Counted from the first letter of the stretch, positions 1 through 8,237 are shown. The stretch: DNA of 64,000 nt from JAJFVC01 sp039698075 (GCA_039698075.1 JBDKTJ010000060.1:73288-137287); one strand, 5' to 3'. Translations and numbers: made by a program. The notes: a model not told the origin generated them from the sequence alone.

Positions 1-58
1 GTAGACTCCGGCCCTTTTTCGTTTCTTGAAACAGTCTTTCCCTAGCTAGGAGACTCAC

Positions 59-238
59 ATGGCAAAGAAGTGGATACAAGGCGCGATCAAGCACCCCGGT
101 GCTTTGACCGCGAGGGCGAAGGCCGCAGGACAGAGCCTCGCTCAATTCATGGCCGCGCCTCACAAAGACCCGACCGTGAAGAAAGAAATCGTCCTTGCGA
201 GGACGTTGCAGAGACTACGCCGCAAGGGACATAAATAG
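59..238 (+). CDS. small basic phage-type protein
   Basis: This 59-residue protein opens MAKKWIQGAIKHPGALT, continues as an Ala-rich helix and ends in an Arg/Lys tail (LRRKGHK). From memory, short proteins with a KKWIxxAIKxPGAL opening and a basic C-terminus recur in large tailed phages, including crAss-like ones. Their role is not settled and I assign none. AGGAG lies six bases before the ATG. It is the only rightward gene left of 6.1 kb and converges on the leftward Cys-rich operon, with a strong hairpin between. A virion or nucleic-acid-binding role would fit its charge, but that is inference. Confidence 0.75.
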   Translation: MAKKWIQGAIKHPGALTARAKAAGQSLAQFMAAPHKDPTVKKEIVLARTLQRLRRKGHK

Positions 239-271
239 CACGGCAAGTGCGGCAGTGCGATGCGCAAGACA

Positions 272-303
272 AAGTGCCCAGGCGGATAACCGCCTGGGCA
301 CTT
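272..303. terminator. bidirectional terminator hairpin
   Basis: A perfect 14-bp inverted repeat (arms 272-285 and 290-303) with an ATAA loop lies between two convergent genes, so it can end transcription from both sides. No long T-run follows on either strand. Confidence 0.75.
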
Positions 304-313
304 GTCATTGTTG

Positions 314-760
314 TCAGTTTGTAATCGCCGGGATGGAACCGATCGCGCATCCGACTTTGCAGAGACGACAGTTGGTATTGGTCAACGGCTGGTGGGCTGG
401 TATGCCCGACATGGGCATGGCGCACAGGCCGTCAATCTTCAATGTGCCGTCTTCAAGTCGCTGAACGCGGTACATGCGGTAGAGACATGACGACCAGACG
501 GGACGCAAGACCCAGGGGTCATGTTCGTCTCGCATGTAGCCCTCGGGCACAGGTGGCTCCGGTGTGGCTCGTTCGTATTCGATACTACCGTCTGGGTGTA
601 CCGTTGGCTGGTAGCGAAAGACAATTCCGTTCGTTGCTTCGGCAACCTTATCGACGGCGGCTTGCATCGCGGCGAAGGGTGCGTGCGGCGGGCCGCCAGT
701 GTAGACGACGTAGAAGACGCCTTCCATCACTCTGTCATCTGGGCAAGTGTCACAACCCAT
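314..760 (-). CDS. Cys-containing protein, unknown function
   Basis: This 148-residue protein begins MGCDTCPDDRV and ends with a Cys cluster (NCRLCKVGC). I do not recognise a family. The start at 760 is chosen because GGAGA lies just upstream and the preceding gene ends two bases before it. It is the last gene of the leftward operon and resembles the next gene upstream in ending with a CxxC-type motif. Spaced CxxC pairs suggest metal binding or disulfides. Its position at the edge of the window, possibly beside an unseen structural module, leaves a virion role open. Confidence 0.7.
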   Translation of the reverse strand: MGCDTCPDDRVMEGVFYVVYTGGPPHAPFAAMQAAVDKVAEATNGIVFRYQPTVHPDGSIEYERATPEPPVPEGYMRDEHDPWVLRPVWSSCLYRMYRVQRLEDGTLKIDGLCAMPMSGIPAHQPLTNTNCRLCKVGCAIGSIPAITN

Positions 761-762
761 GA

Positions 763-1302
763 TTAGGTCTCCAAGGTTTTGCGCAGAAGACAGCCGGCAC
801 ATTGGCGGAAACTTACCCGACGACCGAAGATCGGGCAGGCAGGATTGTTGCACCGCATAATGACTTCGATGCACCCGCAGTTGGCAAGCCGCACGGCGGT
901 TTGATGCCGCAGATCGCAGGGCATCCACAACGGGAAGAATTGCCAAGCGTTGTTCGGGTCACGTTCGTAGCCGCTGATGTCTTTGGGCGGCTCCTCGTCT
1001 TCTGACTGTTTCGTGTAGGCGATAACGCCGTCGAATCGGACCTGCATCGGCCGGTCACGACCCGCTACGGCGGGACTCAGGGTGTCGGCAATGCCCGCCA
1101 GCTTCGACGGGGCGTTCAGTGCCGGGCGTGGGAGTTCCCGTGGCGTGGCTTCCGGCGATGGTGCCCACTTCGGCGAATTGATGTCGCCCTTGTTCGGGCA
1201 TTGCTGGCATTCTTCGTCCGTGCAAGGTCGGCGCTTGGTCAGGCAGATGTACCCGATCAGAGTGCCATCTTTCCTATGTTGTTCAAGTCGGCAGTTGCTC
1301 AT
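763..1302 (-). CDS. Cys-rich protein, unknown function
   Basis: This 179-residue protein has many Cys residues: CRLEQ near the start, CTDEECQQCP around residues 27-36, CGC and CNNPACP later, and QCAGC near the C-terminus. The spacing suggests two or more zinc sites. It starts by ATGA overlap with the stop of the upstream gene, so the two are translationally coupled. No family recognised. The ending RVSFRQCAGCLLRK loosely resembles the ending of the downstream gene, hinting that the neighbours are distant paralogs. Confidence 0.7.
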   Translation of the reverse strand: MSNCRLEQHRKDGTLIGYICLTKRRPCTDEECQQCPNKGDINSPKWAPSPEATPRELPRPALNAPSKLAGIADTLSPAVAGRDRPMQVRFDGVIAYTKQSEDEEPPKDISGYERDPNNAWQFFPLWMPCDLRHQTAVRLANCGCIEVIMRCNNPACPIFGRRVSFRQCAGCLLRKTLET

Positions 1303-2084
1303 TCGCCGCCTCCTTCCTCTTCACTGTCGCAGCAACCGTCCGCAGGAGGGTCAATGTGTAATACCCAGTGAAGCCCATACATGAAGGTGGTCTCAATGAC
1401 GTGAAGACACTCGTTGCCTTGACACCAATAGAAGTCGAGTTGAGCGGGGTAGTCGCTTTGGAGGGTTACTCCTTCGGGGCAGTCGTTTATCGTACCGTCG
1501 CAGTCCACTTCTCCCCCAGGTCTGGCAATAGTGGGTTGATAGTTCAAAGCAGCATAGGGATCGGATTTCGCGCCGATGAATTCATGGTAGTCATACCAGC
1601 CAGCTACCCACCAGCGCCGTCCTTTATAGCCGTCTGGTGCGAAAGCCTGTCCGTTGAGTGCGCCAGTGAGACTAAATCCTTGATGGACGGCTTCCCATTG
1701 AGCGTGGTAGCCGGGTGGTGGTTCAGTTCCGTTGTTGCCGCAGCAGTTGCCGCCGGGCCACAGTGTTCCTGCTCCATCAAGCAACGGTATTACGATTGGC
1801 TCTTGTTCATCGGCGTCACAGCAGTTGCACCAGCCTTTGCCGATGGCGTCGTTGATCTCGTCGATAATGTCCTGCTTCCAAAGCGTGGTGTCTGCGTTGA
1901 ATTCATTCTCATTGCAGATCGCCATGAGTTTGTCCCGGACATCTTCAATGTCGCCGGATGTCCAAATGTGATTCTCTTCAACTTCTTCCAATTCGTCTTG
2001 TGGGTCGCAACCGTCATCCGGGTTTTGCGCAAGTTCGTTGACCTGACGAATAATGTCGTTCCAGTCTTCGCGTTTCCAGGCCAT
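1299..2084 (-). CDS. acidic Cys-containing protein, unknown function
   Basis: The 261-residue protein starts MAWKREDWNDIIRQ at 2084, where AGGAG sits upstream inside the end of the exonuclease gene. The first 120 residues are acidic and probably helical (WxxxDIxDxRDKL and IIDEINDAIGKGWCNCC, the latter with a CxCC cluster). The C-terminal half is Trp, Tyr and Gly rich and ends DGCCDSEEEGGGE, a mainly beta composition typical of surface or virion proteins. No enzymatic motif is visible. It is coupled to the downstream Cys-rich gene by ATGA overlap. Confidence 0.7.
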   Translation of the reverse strand: MAWKREDWNDIIRQVNELAQNPDDGCDPQDELEEVEENHIWTSGDIEDVRDKLMAICNENEFNADTTLWKQDIIDEINDAIGKGWCNCCDADEQEPIVIPLLDGAGTLWPGGNCCGNNGTEPPPGYHAQWEAVHQGFSLTGALNGQAFAPDGYKGRRWWVAGWYDYHEFIGAKSDPYAALNYQPTIARPGGEVDCDGTINDCPEGVTLQSDYPAQLDFYWCQGNECLHVIETTFMYGLHWVLHIDPPADGCCDSEEEGGGE

Positions 2085-2094
2085 TGGCAATCTC

Positions 2095-2712
2095 CTAGTA
2101 CAGTTGCAACAAGGTGCGATAAACCTCCGCACCAGCCAAACAGTCGGCCAAGGCGTCGTGGGGATTTGTGTTGACAATTTTCAGTTTCGAGCACATTGGT
2201 CCAAGGCCCACTCGCTCGAAAGGCGGATTATCGCCACGGCACACGAAGCGGTCGTTGATCGAGATGGCCGTGAGCATCGAGTCACGGGCGTGAGAATGGA
2301 ACAGTTGGTCGGTCATGGTGACGCCCAGCCACGCCTTCAACATGGACGACTCGAAAGCCCAATTGTGGGCCAGTGGCACAAGGCAGCGCTTGAAGGGAAG
2401 CCGCAGACCTTCCCACCATTCAACGAGCCAGTCCTTTACCCTGTCCTGAGTGGGCGCGTGAAGCATCAACTCCTCCATCGGAATCTTGTGCTTCTGGCGG
2501 GCCTGCTCCGATTCGCGTTCCGGGTGCTCCGGCTTGATGAGCGTGTAGAACGGCCGGACACCTGCGTGAGGCTTGAAGTCGGAGTCCAGCACGACCACGG
2601 CAATCTGGATAATTTCGTGGTAGCCCGGCTGAACGCCGGTCGTTTCAAGATCGACGGCGGCAAGGACGTTGCCGTGCATCGTTGTCAGAGCAGAGTATTT
2701 TTCAGGTATCAT
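2095..2712 (-). CDS. DnaQ-type 3'-5' exonuclease
   Basis: This is a 205-residue DEDD-superfamily exonuclease. Motif I is VDLETTGV near the N-terminus. NWAFESSMLKAWLG carries the Asn/Asp region of motif II, and the C-terminal NTNPHDALADCLAGAEVY is a DEDDh-type motif III with His-Asp. It would degrade single-stranded DNA or RNA from the 3' end, probably as proofreader or nuclease for the element's replication. I choose the ATG at 2712. A TTG at 2778 would add 22 residues, but those codons lie in a strong hairpin and look non-coding. The window holds a second, longer DEDDh protein beside the Y RNAs. Confidence 0.85.
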   Translation of the reverse strand: MIPEKYSALTTMHGNVLAAVDLETTGVQPGYHEIIQIAVVVLDSDFKPHAGVRPFYTLIKPEHPERESEQARQKHKIPMEELMLHAPTQDRVKDWLVEWWEGLRLPFKRCLVPLAHNWAFESSMLKAWLGVTMTDQLFHSHARDSMLTAISINDRFVCRGDNPPFERVGLGPMCSKLKIVNTNPHDALADCLAGAEVYRTLLQLY

Positions 2713-2742
2713 GGTGAGTGCGGCTGAGTGCGGCAGAGGAAT

Positions 2743-2767
2743 GGCGGCCTCCACCGGGGAGGCCGCC
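2743..2767. terminator. strong GC hairpin after the hydrolase-like gene
   Basis: A perfect 10-bp inverted repeat with a 5-base loop follows the stop of the leftward gene ending at 2782 and precedes the exonuclease start. It has no T-run, so it may be an attenuator or an RNA-stability hairpin rather than a complete terminator. Confidence 0.55.
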
Positions 2768-2781
2768 GTGGCGGTCAATGA

Positions 2782-3216
2782 TTATTTGCGTCCACGCTTC
2801 TTCTGTACCGGCTTCTTCGCAGGTCGCTTCGCCGGTTTCTTGGCTTTCTTCGCCGTGTAGTTCGGCATGTCGTTCAATTCGGCGGGCAGGATGCCGCGCT
2901 CGATCATCTCTTCGTAATGGATGATCGCCATTGCGTTGAACATGATGGCAGCCAGATGGTCCTCGTCCTTCTTGCCCTGCTGGAATCGCATCAGGTGTCG
3001 TTTGAGAGAGGCGACACACCGCGAGAACGGCATCCCTTTCTCCCAATTCCGTTCGGCGTACTTTGTGGCACCCATGAGGAGCCACTGACCTTGCCGCTCT
3101 TCCGCGAAGGGAGAGATTAGGTCCGGCCGAGGCTTGTCATCACACGTATCGCGGATTGCTCGGTCCTTGCCGAAGGATTGTCGTTTGCCGTTGTCAACCA
3201 TGCCGTACTTCGCCAT
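2782..3216 (-). CDS. dATP/dGTP diphosphohydrolase-like (DUF5664 type)
   Basis: The 144-residue protein has the pattern I associate with the DUF5664 / dATP-dGTP diphosphohydrolase N-terminal family of phages: a short lead (NGKRQSFGKDRAIRD), LLMGATKYAERNWEKG, RHLMRFQQGKKDEDHLAAIMFNAMAI and then HYEE. The last 20 residues are a Lys/Ala/Pro-rich tail (KKAKKPAKRPAKKP) resembling histone-H1-like DNA-binding tails. It may adjust deoxynucleotide pools for the element polymerase. The family name is from memory and biochemical activity is not proven. No PurZ-like gene for a 2-aminoadenine pathway is seen in the window. Confidence 0.7.
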   Translation of the reverse strand: MAKYGMVDNGKRQSFGKDRAIRDTCDDKPRPDLISPFAEERQGQWLLMGATKYAERNWEKGMPFSRCVASLKRHLMRFQQGKKDEDHLAAIMFNAMAIIHYEEMIERGILPAELNDMPNYTAKKAKKPAKRPAKKPVQKKRGRK

Positions 3217-3388
3217 GTTGTTCGTCCTCGTTGTTCAGGGGTGATGTTTCAAGGATGTCGCCGTCGTAGCCGTCCGCAAACGCTTGTGGGTCTTCCGGGT
3301 ACTCGGCGGGATTGGTTGTTGCTACGTGCTCAGCCGTTAGGACGGAACGTGTGAAGAAACCAGTGGTGCGGTAGACTTCAACGGTCAT
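3194..3388 (-). CDS. small acidic protein, unknown
   Basis: A 64-residue protein (MTVEVYRTTGFFTRSVLTAE) with an acidic C-terminal half. It starts in ATGA overlap with the primase stop, and its end overlaps the start of the following hydrolase-like gene by 23 bases, so it belongs to the replication operon. No family recognised. Confidence 0.6.
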   Translation of the reverse strand: MTVEVYRTTGFFTRSVLTAEHVATTNPAEYPEDPQAFADGYDGDILETSPLNNEDEQHGEVRHG

Positions 3389-6051
3389 TGGGCAGCCTCC
3401 TCAGCTTGCTTCCAGACAAGGCCCTGCATGAACCGCTTGTTGCCCGGTCCAGGGACGAGGGTATGCTTCAAGGGCAGGTCGCGTTGCACGCGACCCTTCG
3501 GCCAGTTGTGCTTTTCAGTGGCGGGAACTTGTTCATAGAACCTGGGGTAGAAGTCCTTGAAGGTAATTTCCAAGGCACCTTGCACCTTGCTGCAATTCTC
3601 ATCAATGAAAATCTCAATCGGGGTGCGGTTGTCTTCTTCGACTTGCTTCTTGCTGCTGGTGGCGACCACGGGAATCCGCAGACGGTCCATCATGGGCGGC
3701 AGTTCCAGGTGCATCAGTGTGTAGAGGAAATGCGGAGCCTCTTTTATCAGGGCCTCCTCCATGACCGGCTTGGCAATCACTTGCTCTTCCAGGAGATCAG
3801 GAACACGAATCACGGTGATTCGCGTGTCACCCTTGAAGACCGGGCAGTGCGACTGATGGTTGGCGGTCTGAACCCAGTGCGTCGAATTGGGTTGATCGTA
3901 AGCGTCGTGACGCATCTTACGGATGCAAATGGTCCGGCCTGTCACCCAGTCCTTGATCTTAGCGAGGGCACCGGGGAACTTGCTGATGTCCTTTTCTTCG
4001 ACCGCACAGATGATGGCTCCGGCCAACTCGCCGTTGAATTCCGTGTTGCCCAGGGCCTTGTCGGCTTTGACGACTCCCTTCGTGACCAACAGTTGCAGAC
4101 TCTCGAAGAAGATCGACTTGCCGCAGTTCTCCGTTCCGAAGAGGAACAGGTAGGGCGTCGGCTCGAAGGGGCAACGGAAGGCACAGGCCGACCAGGCACG
4201 CAAGTAGTCCGCGCCCGTGCGTATGCCCGCGCGTTGCGCCCAGGCAAGGTCTTTGAGGGCGGGCGTCAACTCCGTGCCGATGTGGTTGTAGATCATGTCC
4301 CAGTGCGGGTGGTATGGGGCTTCATCATCGCTCAACTCAGCCGGCTTGAATGCGAACTGCGCGGCGTCGATGTTCCACTGGCGGTTGCCGGGGTATTCCT
4401 CACGGAAAGGCAGATTGACCAGACGCCATCCTTGAATGACGGCGTTGCCCATGATCTCCTCGGCTTCGGTCTTTGGGTTGCCGAGGCTTTGCAGGATCAT
4501 CTTGACGTTGGTAGCGGGCTGTCGGACCCATTCGCCGCCTTTGCGGGAGACCCAGCCTGAATGTTCACGGCTGGCGGATTCAAGGCAGCGGATGACGTTA
4601 TCGTACTTGCCGGCGTTGTCTTCGCCGTCGTCGTTCTGGTCCAGCTTCACGTCAAAGATGCGGACCCATTTGCCCTTCTTCTCCGACCAGCCCGGCGCAT
4701 CGAGAGGGGCCTGGCCCTTCTTCTGCTCAATGTGAACGATGAGTCGGCCGTCTTTGTGGCTCTTGAGCGTGACCTTGCGGTCGCCAAGTTCAGCGGGCTT
4801 CATGTCGATCTTCTGACCGATTGATTCCGCTGCCTTGATGGCGTCTTCGGCTTTGGCGAAAACGAAGCCGCCGCTTTCTTCTTCAATGCCGTTTTGCAAC
4901 TTGCACGCGGAAGCCAGCGTCGGATAGCGATTGAAATAGCAGGTGGTCCAGCCGTCGTCACTCTGGGTCCAGGTGTCGGCCTCGTTGATGCCCGGTGAGA
5001 ACCGAAAGACGCGCCAACCACCGTTGGACAGAGGGAAGAGGAAGCAATTCGGCGTGCCCTTGTCACGGCCTTCGGAGATCGTCTTGAAGATACCGATGAG
5101 GCCGAGTTCCCTGCGGTGTTCTTTCATTAACTCTTGCAGCGCATGGGTATGTGTCTGCAACAGGTGGTGGTCAGCGACCCACAATGTCGTGTACCCGCTT
5201 CGCATCAAGGCTTCGATCTGCGCCTTGTGGCTGTCGTCCAAGGGAATCATCTTCCGGCTGGAAGCTAACGTCTCGAACGGGTCTTCGTCTTCCTGGGTGA
5301 TCTGGTTGACGCGAACTTTACTGCGGCGTCCTTTGACCACTTCGATGTGGTCCTTCCAGTTCTCGGGCAAGTCCTTGACGGAGAGAGTCTTTTCGGCTGG
5401 CTTGATGATCTGCAAACCGCCGTTCGCGGCCGTCATCTTACGGTGCCATATCCACATGACGTGGCCGCAGGCGTCGATCTGAGAAGCGAAGTCGAAGTTC
5501 ACTTCGGCCGACATCATGCCCAGGATGCAGCGGGCGAGAGCGGCGTGCTCGGTGTGGTTCTCGGTGGGAACGCCCTCGGCATCCAGATAGACGTACAGGT
5601 GGATGCCGCCACCGCCGGTACTGCGGCGGACTTCGACATACGGCAGCGCACAGGCGGCTTCACGGACCTTTGCCAACTGTTCGTCATCAATACCGACGCC
5701 CTTGGCGTGTCCAGTGATTGAATCGAAGTCGTAGGCAAAATGCCGCGAGCGACAGGCTTCCCAATCCCAGCCCGTCATGCCGATGCCCTCGGCGTGGACA
5801 TCGAGCGGGAAAGACAAGGAATAGTCGTTGAACGATGGGTCCGTGGCGGCATTTTTCGGGATACGAATGTTGAACCATTCGTTGATCCCGTCCGACCACG
5901 TTGAGCGCTTGCCGTCAACAGGTTCCCCGTTGCCGGCCGCCACGTTCACCTGTGTCTCCATGTTCCTTCCCCAGCGGGCAACCAGATCGGCATTCGCAGG
6001 GGTCTTTCGTGCTTCGAGAAATGCACGCAGGGCTTCGGTGACTTTTGGCAT
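3385..6051 (-). CDS. PrimPol-type primase fused to SF3/D5-like helicase
   Basis: This 888-residue replication protein has an N-terminal archaeo-eukaryotic primase-like domain with FAYDFDS (Asp108 and Asp110) and RSTGGGGIHLYVYL (His151), the usual DxD and SxxxxxH signatures. Its C-terminal ATPase has Walker A GTENCGKS near residue 638 and Walker B-like AIICAVEE, followed by a D5/SF3-like QTANHQSHCPV segment. It would unwind the origin and prime the element's DNA. It heads the leftward operon and is divergent from the ParB-like gene across the large palindrome at 6117-6191, the likely control or origin site. The length is normal for phage and plasmid primase-helicases. Confidence 0.88.
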   Translation of the reverse strand: MPKVTEALRAFLEARKTPANADLVARWGRNMETQVNVAAGNGEPVDGKRSTWSDGINEWFNIRIPKNAATDPSFNDYSLSFPLDVHAEGIGMTGWDWEACRSRHFAYDFDSITGHAKGVGIDDEQLAKVREAACALPYVEVRRSTGGGGIHLYVYLDAEGVPTENHTEHAALARCILGMMSAEVNFDFASQIDACGHVMWIWHRKMTAANGGLQIIKPAEKTLSVKDLPENWKDHIEVVKGRRSKVRVNQITQEDEDPFETLASSRKMIPLDDSHKAQIEALMRSGYTTLWVADHHLLQTHTHALQELMKEHRRELGLIGIFKTISEGRDKGTPNCFLFPLSNGGWRVFRFSPGINEADTWTQSDDGWTTCYFNRYPTLASACKLQNGIEEESGGFVFAKAEDAIKAAESIGQKIDMKPAELGDRKVTLKSHKDGRLIVHIEQKKGQAPLDAPGWSEKKGKWVRIFDVKLDQNDDGEDNAGKYDNVIRCLESASREHSGWVSRKGGEWVRQPATNVKMILQSLGNPKTEAEEIMGNAVIQGWRLVNLPFREEYPGNRQWNIDAAQFAFKPAELSDDEAPYHPHWDMIYNHIGTELTPALKDLAWAQRAGIRTGADYLRAWSACAFRCPFEPTPYLFLFGTENCGKSIFFESLQLLVTKGVVKADKALGNTEFNGELAGAIICAVEEKDISKFPGALAKIKDWVTGRTICIRKMRHDAYDQPNSTHWVQTANHQSHCPVFKGDTRITVIRVPDLLEEQVIAKPVMEEALIKEAPHFLYTLMHLELPPMMDRLRIPVVATSSKKQVEEDNRTPIEIFIDENCSKVQGALEITFKDFYPRFYEQVPATEKHNWPKGRVQRDLPLKHTLVPGPGNKRFMQGLVWKQAEEAAQ

Positions 6052-6116
6052 GAGTGGGCATCTCGATAGAGCGTGTAAACAGTCTGAGGGCGCATTCCTC
6101 GCGTCAGAAATCGTTT

Positions 6117-6191
6117 CCTAGACCTAACCGGAAAAACGCCGATTTGTTTGGATTTTCCAAACAGATTGCCAATTTTCCGGTTAGGTCTAGG
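6117..6191. promoter_or_regulatory. nested palindrome between divergent replication genes
   Basis: A perfect 19-bp inverted repeat (6117-6135 and 6173-6191) encloses a 37-base spacer, which itself carries a 7-bp inverted repeat TGTTTGG / CCAAACA (6145-6151 and 6157-6163) around ATTTT. The right arm ends on the G of a possible GTG start of the ParB-like gene. Such nested symmetry between divergent primase-helicase and ParB-like genes fits an operator, a parS-like centromere or a replication origin. Sequence alone does not decide between these. Confidence 0.8.
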
Positions 6192-7117
6192 TGACAACTG
6201 ACCGCGTAGCAGCCATGCAAGACGAAACCCGCGACATCCCGCTTGACCAGATCGTGGAACCCTGGGTGGTTCTGCGTGTCGTCAATCGCACATCCGTGGA
6301 ATACATGGAACTGCGTGACTCCTTGGCCGACCACGGCTTCTTCAATTCAATCTGTGTCCGACCGTGCAAGCGGAAGGAAGGAAAGACGGAAGTCGTTGAT
6401 GGTCTCTACCGCTTCGCAGCGGCCACGGAGTTGCAGCTTCCGACAGCACCTTGCATCGTGAAGCACAACCTTACGGATGAGGACGTGTTGGCAATACAGA
6501 TTCAAGCCAATGCGTTGCGGCCCGAGACAACGCCCGTGGAGTATGCACGCCAGCTACGAAAGATCATGGAGTCAAAGCCTGACACCATGACACTCTCGGA
6601 ATTGAGCGTGCGCATCCACAAGAATCCCGAGTGGATCAGCAACCAACTGTCGCTGCTCACACTCATCCAGGTCGTGCAGAAAGCGCTAGAGCGAGGGGAA
6701 ATCCCTCTTGCCACCGCCTATGCGATGGCACGTTTGCCGAAAACGCAGCAGCGTCTTTACCTGGACATGGCGAAGACGATGGCAACGAAAGAATTTCTTC
6801 CCATCGTTCAAGCCCACGTAAAGAAGTACCGCGAGAACGTGAAACTCGGACGCTATACGGATTACGAATCCGAGTTCGAGCCTGTGCCTTATCTTCGCCG
6901 CATGACCGACGTGTTGCGCGAATACGAGGGGCATCATCTTGGCGGACTCACACTGACGGCTGCGAATTGTACGACGCCGCTGGATGCGTGGTATCTGGCG
7001 TTGCAATGGGCCTTGCATCTCGATGCCGCGAGTGTCGCTGAACAGCGCGAGCGGGTCTTGCAGAGGCAGAAGACAGCAATGTTGGAACAGATTGAAGATG
7101 AGGAGGGCGAGCCATGA
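6191..7117 (+). CDS. ParB/sulfiredoxin-domain DNA-binding protein
   Basis: The protein is 308 residues from GTG 6191, or 300 from ATG 6215, which would clear the palindrome and may be the true start. The N-terminal ParB fold is recognisable from IPLDQIV, LRDSLADHGFFNSICVRP, VVDGLYRFAAATEL and the ETTPVEYARQLRKIM segment. It is followed by an HTH-like stretch LSELSVRIHKNPEWISNQL, as in KorB/ParB proteins. No ParA partner is visible in the window. The adjoining palindrome is a natural candidate binding site. Segregation, transcription control and CTP-switch behaviour are all possible. Confidence 0.82.
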   Translation: MTTDRVAAMQDETRDIPLDQIVEPWVVLRVVNRTSVEYMELRDSLADHGFFNSICVRPCKRKEGKTEVVDGLYRFAAATELQLPTAPCIVKHNLTDEDVLAIQIQANALRPETTPVEYARQLRKIMESKPDTMTLSELSVRIHKNPEWISNQLSLLTLIQVVQKALERGEIPLATAYAMARLPKTQQRLYLDMAKTMATKEFLPIVQAHVKKYRENVKLGRYTDYESEFEPVPYLRRMTDVLREYEGHHLGGLTLTAANCTTPLDAWYLALQWALHLDAASVAEQRERVLQRQKTAMLEQIEDEEGEP

Positions 7118-7171
7118 CGTGAAACCCGGCGAAGGATCGCCCAACGATGCACTGAAAAACGAGCGAATTGC

Positions 7172-7200
7172 ACCCTGAACCCTGAATTCTGAACCCTGAA
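7172..7200. repeat. four tandem heptamers
   Basis: ACCCTGA occurs at 7172, 7179 and 7193, with the degenerate unit ATTCTGA at 7186, giving an exact 7-base period. The array sits between the ParB-like gene and the next start codon, so it lies in that gene's leader. Confidence 0.7.
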
Positions 7201-7216
7201 ACTTTGAGGAAACAAC

Positions 7217-7954
7217 ATGTCCGACAACACTTTGGTCCCCGTCAGTCTCGAACAACTTCCTTCGACACAGATCGGCAGCGATGACATCTACAACGAACTT
7301 GCGAAAGGTGGCGACTTCCTCGGCCGCTTGCAGCTTTACACGAAGGGCAAGGCCGTCAACAAGGGGCTGATCCCGCCAGGCCACTACGGCATTCCCGAGG
7401 GCGAAGAAGAGATCATCGACCTGGGCGTCAGCATCGACCTGATTCCGTTGGCTCGCCGGCCGAAGGCCATCGACATGACGGACACCGAAGCGCTGGTCAT
7501 CTCCTACGACGAAAAATCGGAAGAGTTCAAGCGCATCCAAGACAAGAGCGCCGAAGCCGAATCCCACTGCCAATATGGCCCGTCGTTCCTCGTCTACGAG
7601 CGAACCACCAGCCGTTTCTTGGAGTTCTTCTGCGGCAACAAGTCCAGCCGTATCGAAGCCAAGAAAATCTACCCGTTCCTTGCCATCTCGCAGGCCGACA
7701 TCGACGCCCGCGCCGCCGCTGGCAACGATGTGTCCGACCTGACGCCGCACGGCCCGCTTCCCGTCACGCTCAAGGTGAAACTCACCGAGAACAAGAAGGG
7801 ATCGTGGCACGTTCCGGTTACGACGAAGTGCAGCACGCCGTTCACGAAGGTTCCGGCGCTTGAAAAGATCGTCGTCGAGATGCAGAAGTTCTTGACTGTC
7901 AAGGACAACGGCGTCGAGCGCGTCGAAGAGCAGAAAGCGGCCCGCGCCCGATAG
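7217..7954 (+). CDS. replication-region protein, unknown; ssDNA-binding candidate
   Basis: The 245-residue protein begins MSDNTLVPVSLEQL and has no catalytic motif I recognise. It is a mixed alpha/beta protein with SFLVYERTTSRFLEFF and TLKVKLTENKKGSWHVPV and a basic end. GAGGAA lies upstream of the ATG. It is a single gene after the ParB-like gene and before a 283-base hairpin-rich spacer. Absence of enzyme motifs, moderate size and placement in the replication region make a single-stranded-DNA-binding protein a reasonable guess, and no more than that. Confidence 0.6.
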   Translation: MSDNTLVPVSLEQLPSTQIGSDDIYNELAKGGDFLGRLQLYTKGKAVNKGLIPPGHYGIPEGEEEIIDLGVSIDLIPLARRPKAIDMTDTEALVISYDEKSEEFKRIQDKSAEAESHCQYGPSFLVYERTTSRFLEFFCGNKSSRIEAKKIYPFLAISQADIDARAAAGNDVSDLTPHGPLPVTLKVKLTENKKGSWHVPVTTKCSTPFTKVPALEKIVVEMQKFLTVKDNGVERVEEQKAARAR

Positions 7955-8237
7955 CTGCCTGTCAGGCTTGTGCGTTGTATGCGCACTTCGACAGGTCATT
8001 TGCTCCCTGCCGGACTTGCCGGCGCTCGCTTTGGCCCCGGCAGGGTTTGTTAGCAAACTGATTGGGCCTCTGTCATTCGACATGCCATCTCTCAGTCAGT
8101 CTTTACCGGCCACCCTATGACGGGCGCTCTGCGCCCGTCGCAGGGCTGGCGTCTTGCTCGCTGCCAGTGGCAGACGAGCCTGCAAAGGCTGCCGCCGAGT
8201 CAATCTGACGAATCGGCGGCCCTCACGGAACACAAGT
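7955..8237. other. multi-hairpin intergenic region (possible structured RNA or origin)
   Basis: This 283-base spacer holds at least six inverted repeats in a row: 7958-7963/7990-7995 with an inner GTGCG/CGCAC stem, 8005-8013/8037-8045 (9 bp), 8045-8049/8054-8058, 8119-8127/8131-8139 (perfect 9 bp, 3-base loop), 8161-8165/8169-8173, and 8191-8198/8213-8220 (8 bp). No credible gene crosses it. It could be a noncoding RNA, a mosaic of terminators or an iteron-free origin. Confidence 0.65.

Noticed and set aside
2712..2778. Upstream TTG start of the exonuclease
   Set aside because: The extra codons fall in the perfect 10-bp hairpin and give no sensible sequence.
2782..3216. A 2-aminoadenine (Z) genome pathway
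   Set aside because: Only a dNTP-hydrolase-like gene is seen; no PurZ-like synthetase lies in the window.
6686..8083. A 465-residue leftward gene opposite the ParB-like gene
   Set aside because: It crosses two rightward genes and the hairpin spacer and has no recognisable motif.
7955..8237. Another Y RNA in the hairpin spacer
   Set aside because: It has ACTTGCCGG but no matching GGNCCGA strand with bulged C or GTTATC.
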